Assembly: GCA_905480085.1 (NCBI GenBank)
Contig: CAJQPD010000350.1
Span: forward strand, 1 to 7,327
Length of the DNA: 7,327 nucleotides
Reading direction: 5' to 3'
Source of the DNA: an uncultured Acidimicrobiia bacterium
Lineage (GTDB): Bacteria; Actinomycetota; Acidimicrobiia; Spongiisociales; JAENVV01
The notes under the pieces are model-generated. The model had not been told where the DNA came from. It searched no databases and saw only the letters and a program-made list of their open reading frames with translations. Below, piece after piece: positions 5,207 through 7,327 of this stretch (position 1 is its first letter; each line of letters begins with the position of its first letter). The position numbers were made by a program, and so were the translations under genes.

Positions 5207-6157
5207 ATGCGATTACCACGCATTTTCACAGTCACAATTGCTTTTTCGATCGCGTTCATGACGTTTGGGCCCATCGCTGGCGCGCTCACGGTGCCGCCCG
5301 GCGGGTCGTTCTTCGACGATGACGACAGCGTCTTCGAGGCAGACATCGAAGCCATCGCAGCAGAAGGCGTCACCAAAGGGTGCAATGCGGAGCGAACCTC
5401 GTTCTGCCCAACCAAGCCGGTAACCAGGGGGCAGATGGCGGCGTTCCTGGTCCGGGCACTCAAGCTCACCGCCCAAGACCCGGCCATCGACTTCACCGAC
5501 GACAACGACTCCATCTTCGAAAACGACATCGAAAAACTCGCCACCGCCGGCATCACCAAAGGGTGCAACCCGCCAGCCAACACCAGCTTCTGTCCGACCA
5601 GCAACGTCACCCGCGGCCAAATGGCCGCCTTCCTCACTCGAGCCATACCGTATGAACGCCCGATCGTGGCACCACGACCAGCAACAACCAACGGACCGTT
5701 GCTTGACACATTCAGCCCGTTCGACGCCAAAACCGGCTGGTGCGATGGTTCAGACAGGGAAGTCTGCCGCACCAGTGTCAGTCTGAACCAGGGAGAGTTT
5801 CATTTGTTCGAATACTGGTTTGCCGATGGGTGGTCGACGCTGCCGACCGCCCTCAAAGAGGCCTTCTTGAGCGATAAGGTTCGGGTGGAGGCATATCTCA
5901 ACGGGGGGCGACTCTCCCTCGTTGAAACCACCGATCTCGAAGACGACACCATGTTCAAAGACTTCACGTTCCAGTTCCCCGCCTGGCTGACCGGAACCCA
6001 CACCGTGACCGTCCTGTACATCAACCGATCCGATAACTACCAGTCATCGATCGTCGTCACCCTCAACATCACTGCCCTCAGTTCTGCACCGCTCGGCGCC
6101 GGCGGCGAGCCTTCGCCGACTCGTTCCGCCGGGCGAATCGCCTTCCCGGAAAGATAG
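5207..6157 (+). CDS. Secreted protein with two SLH-like repeats and a C-terminal beta domain
   Basis: The 316-residue product opens with a signal peptide: MRLPR, a hydrophobic core (6-23) and a likely cut after AGA (residue 26). Two S-layer-homology-like repeats follow (34-87 and 95-148), each with 'DD.DS.FE.DIE', 'GCN', a second cysteine in 'SFCPT' and VTRGQMAAFL. The cysteine pairs C59/C67 and C120/C129 recur at matching places and could form disulphides. SLH repeats commonly tether proteins to cell-wall polymers, though three copies are usual. After a proline-rich linker (149-165) a domain of about 120 residues is rich in predicted beta strands (such as WLTGTHTVTVLYI), which I do not recognise; it contains two further cysteines. 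The ATG at 5207 has GGGAG six bases upstream. It is divergent from the M50 gene and convergent with the serine protease. Export is well supported; the role is unknown. Confidence 0.85.
   Translation: MRLPRIFTVTIAFSIAFMTFGPIAGALTVPPGGSFFDDDDSVFEADIEAIAAEGVTKGCNAERTSFCPTKPVTRGQMAAFLVRALKLTAQDPAIDFTDDNDSIFENDIEKLATAGITKGCNPPANTSFCPTSNVTRGQMAAFLTRAIPYERPIVAPRPATTNGPLLDTFSPFDAKTGWCDGSDREVCRTSVSLNQGEFHLFEYWFADGWSTLPTALKEAFLSDKVRVEAYLNGGRLSLVETTDLEDDTMFKDFTFQFPAWLTGTHTVTVLYINRSDNYQSSIVVTLNITALSSAPLGAGGEPSPTRSAGRIAFPER
5306..5650 (+). repeat. Tandem SLH-like coding repeats
   Basis: The two repeat units (5306-5467 and 5489-5650) are in phase and about 61 codons apart. They share a 16-base identical stretch, TCACCAAAGGGTGCAA, at 5370-5385 and 5553-5568, and a nearly identical GGCAGATGGC/GGCCAAATGGC region encoding RGQMAAFL. 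Similarity at base level beyond the conserved residues suggests a fairly recent internal duplication or homogenisation. Confidence 0.7.
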
Positions 6158-6296
6158 GGAGCTTCTCGAAGGCAGTGCTGACACGTTCCATCAGGGACTC
6201 GGCCGTCTCTGGTCATTAGCCTGGGTGTTCCTGACCCTGGCACGTCATGTGCTCGGCCGCTCAGTTCTTCACAGCGAAGGCCACAATGGTCACTGT

Positions 6297-7327
6297 TCAG
6301 CCATCGACCGTTATCACATACCCGCCGGGACCGTACCACTCGTCGATGACGACAAGCAGGTACGTGGCAGCGGTTTCCGCCGTAAATGTCAGCCGGGCGT
6401 CGGCGCCGAACAGGCCGCCGCCTGAACTGGTGTCGTCGGCGAGGCTGTCGGCCGCGTTGTCGGGGAGATCGATGACGATCTCGGGATCCATGAGGACGGA
6501 GCTGACCAGCACGGTGATGGTGTCCCCGGCGGCCAGGTCGATGAGGTAGCGGTCGATGTCACCCGGGAATTCGGCGTACCCGGAAATGGTTTCGCCGGCG
6601 GCTACCACCCTCCCGTCGTCGGGATCGACCAATCGTCGCATCGGATGGTTGCTCTCCAACGTGACGTCGATTGGCTCTGTGTTGAAAGAGCCCAGCGTGA
6701 GGAAGTACGGTCCGTCGAACAGCGCCACAAACGTCAGCGACTCGGACCCTGACTCACCCTCGTCCGCTTCGGCTTCGACCACCCCGTCCATTGCGACCAG
6801 GATGAGGATCACATCCCCGTCACTCTCGGCATCAACCACGATCTCGTCGCCCTCCTCGAGGTCGACGATCCAGGTCTTCTCGTCCCAGAAGTGCTCAACG
6901 GTTTCGTTGAACGACTGGCCGGTCGGTCCGGCCGGCAAGGCGCGATGGTCGAGGCCGTCGACGTCGACCCCGGCCAGCATGTCACGCAACCGTCCCAGCA
7001 CATCATCGGCTGCCGTGGCGAGAGCGAAGCCCTCGATAGCGAGCCCCGAGATTCCGACCACTTCACCGTTGTGGTTTACGAGGGCGCCGCCACTCTGTCC
7101 CCCTTCGATGACGGCGTCCGTTTGGAGGAACTCGAGCTCCAGCGCCTCGACGGTGCGCACCCGCGACAGAATGCCCCGCGTCAGCGTCGGCTGCGGAAAG
7201 GTCTCGGACTCTCCGGGATACCCAATAAGCAAGAGCTCGGTGCCGACTGCAAGTCCACTGGGATCACCGAATACGACCGGTCGGGGTAAGCCGGCTGTGC
7301 CGCTGAGATCGATGATGGCCAGGTCGG
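6297..7327 (-). CDS. Secreted trypsin-like serine protease (HtrA/S1C-type), 5'-truncated, with PPC-like domains
   Basis: The frame is open to the right edge, so the N-terminus (signal or anchor and catalytic His) is missing. Visible from the edge are DLAIIDLSG, whose Asp (7323-7325) fits the catalytic aspartate; VFGDPSGLAVGTELLLIGYP, the usual HtrA strand; and TDAVIEGGQSGGALVNHNGE with the nucleophile serine at 7092-7094. After the protease domain (to about 6940) come two beta-rich domains of about 95-110 residues (about 6930-6650 and 6640-6300) with 'D.Y...L..GD.I.V' and 'TY.L.V' patterns typical of bacterial pre-peptidase C-terminal (PPC) domains. They are acidic, as expected outside the cell. 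No PDZ domain is present. Such enzymes degrade or process envelope proteins. A TTG at 7230-7232 is not the true start, because conserved sequence continues upstream. It converges with the SLH-repeat gene. Confidence 0.85.
   Translation of the reverse strand, partial: DLAIIDLSGTAGLPRPVVFGDPSGLAVGTELLLIGYPGESETFPQPTLTRGILSRVRTVEALELEFLQTDAVIEGGQSGGALVNHNGEVVGISGLAIEGFALATAADDVLGRLRDMLAGVDVDGLDHRALPAGPTGQSFNETVEHFWDEKTWIVDLEEGDEIVVDAESDGDVILILVAMDGVVEAEADEGESGSESLTFVALFDGPYFLTLGSFNTEPIDVTLESNHPMRRLVDPDDGRVVAAGETISGYAEFPGDIDRYLIDLAAGDTITVLVSSVLMDPEIVIDLPDNAADSLADDTSSGGGLFGADARLTFTAETAATYLLVVIDEWYGPGGYVITVDG

Noticed and set aside
6103..6118. Hairpin CGGCGA-GCCT-TCGCCG near the end of the SLH gene as terminator
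   Set aside because: It lies inside the coding region and has no T tract after it on either strand.
6158..6296. Search for a bidirectional terminator between the convergent SLH and serine protease genes
   Set aside because: Only weak 5-6 bp repeats and a direct repeat CTCGGCCG were found; none has a proper stem plus T tract, so no feature was called.
7230..7232. TTG as start of the serine protease
   Set aside because: Upstream codons to the edge encode the conserved DLAIIDL and GDPSGLAVGTE segments, so the gene is cut by the window edge and does not start here.
1..7327. Mobile element, CRISPR array, tRNA/rRNA, prophage or defence system
   Set aside because: No transposase or integrase motifs, regular spacer-repeat arrays, cloverleaf sequences or known defence-gene motifs were seen on either strand.

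Overview
The window reads as ordinary chromosomal DNA from a GC-rich actinobacterium, most likely of the class Acidimicrobiia. The best lineage clue is the secreted protein at 5207-6157. Its two S-layer-homology-like repeats have the form 'DDD.S.FE.DIE.LA..GIT.GCN....T.FCP...VTRGQMAAFL.RA', a style I associate with Acidimicrobiia. Good Shine-Dalgarno sequences and GTG/TTG starts fit this. The placement is inference from sequence style, not from a search.

Layout from left to right. At 89-574 (-) is a PaaI/THEM4-type hotdog thioesterase, followed on its own strand by two small hairpins (49-82). Between it and the next gene lies a noncoding divergent region with a perfect dyad (761-780). At 827-988 (+) are the remains of a small DUF1059-like gene whose reading frame is broken twice, followed by a terminator-like hairpin with a T-rich tail. 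From 5008 down to 1041 four genes run on the minus strand: a site-2-protease-like M50 membrane metalloprotease with a long helical/TPR-like C-terminal half, a cation diffusion facilitator of the SLC30A9 (ZnT9) type, a small endonuclease/exonuclease/phosphatase-fold hydrolase, and a stand-alone Clp N-terminal-domain protein without any ATPase. The first three are tightly spaced (66 bp and about 21-51 bp gaps) and could be one transcript. The Clp-N gene sits 149 bp further on and may have its own promoter.

At 5009-5206 a divergent control region separates the M50 gene from the SLH-repeat secreted protein on the plus strand. That gene converges on a 5'-truncated secreted trypsin-like (HtrA/S1C-type) serine protease with two C-terminal PPC-like beta domains (6297 to beyond the right edge, minus strand).

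The common thread, as far as there is one, is the cell envelope and protein quality control: an intramembrane protease, a Clp-type substrate-binding domain, an exported serine protease and a wall or surface protein. I see no mobile element, CRISPR array, tRNA, rRNA, phage gene or defence system. No clearly new system stands out. The most unusual points are the doubly frameshifted DUF1059-like gene, the ATPase-less Clp-N protein, the M50-TPR architecture and the cysteine-paired SLH-like repeats joined to an unrecognised beta domain.
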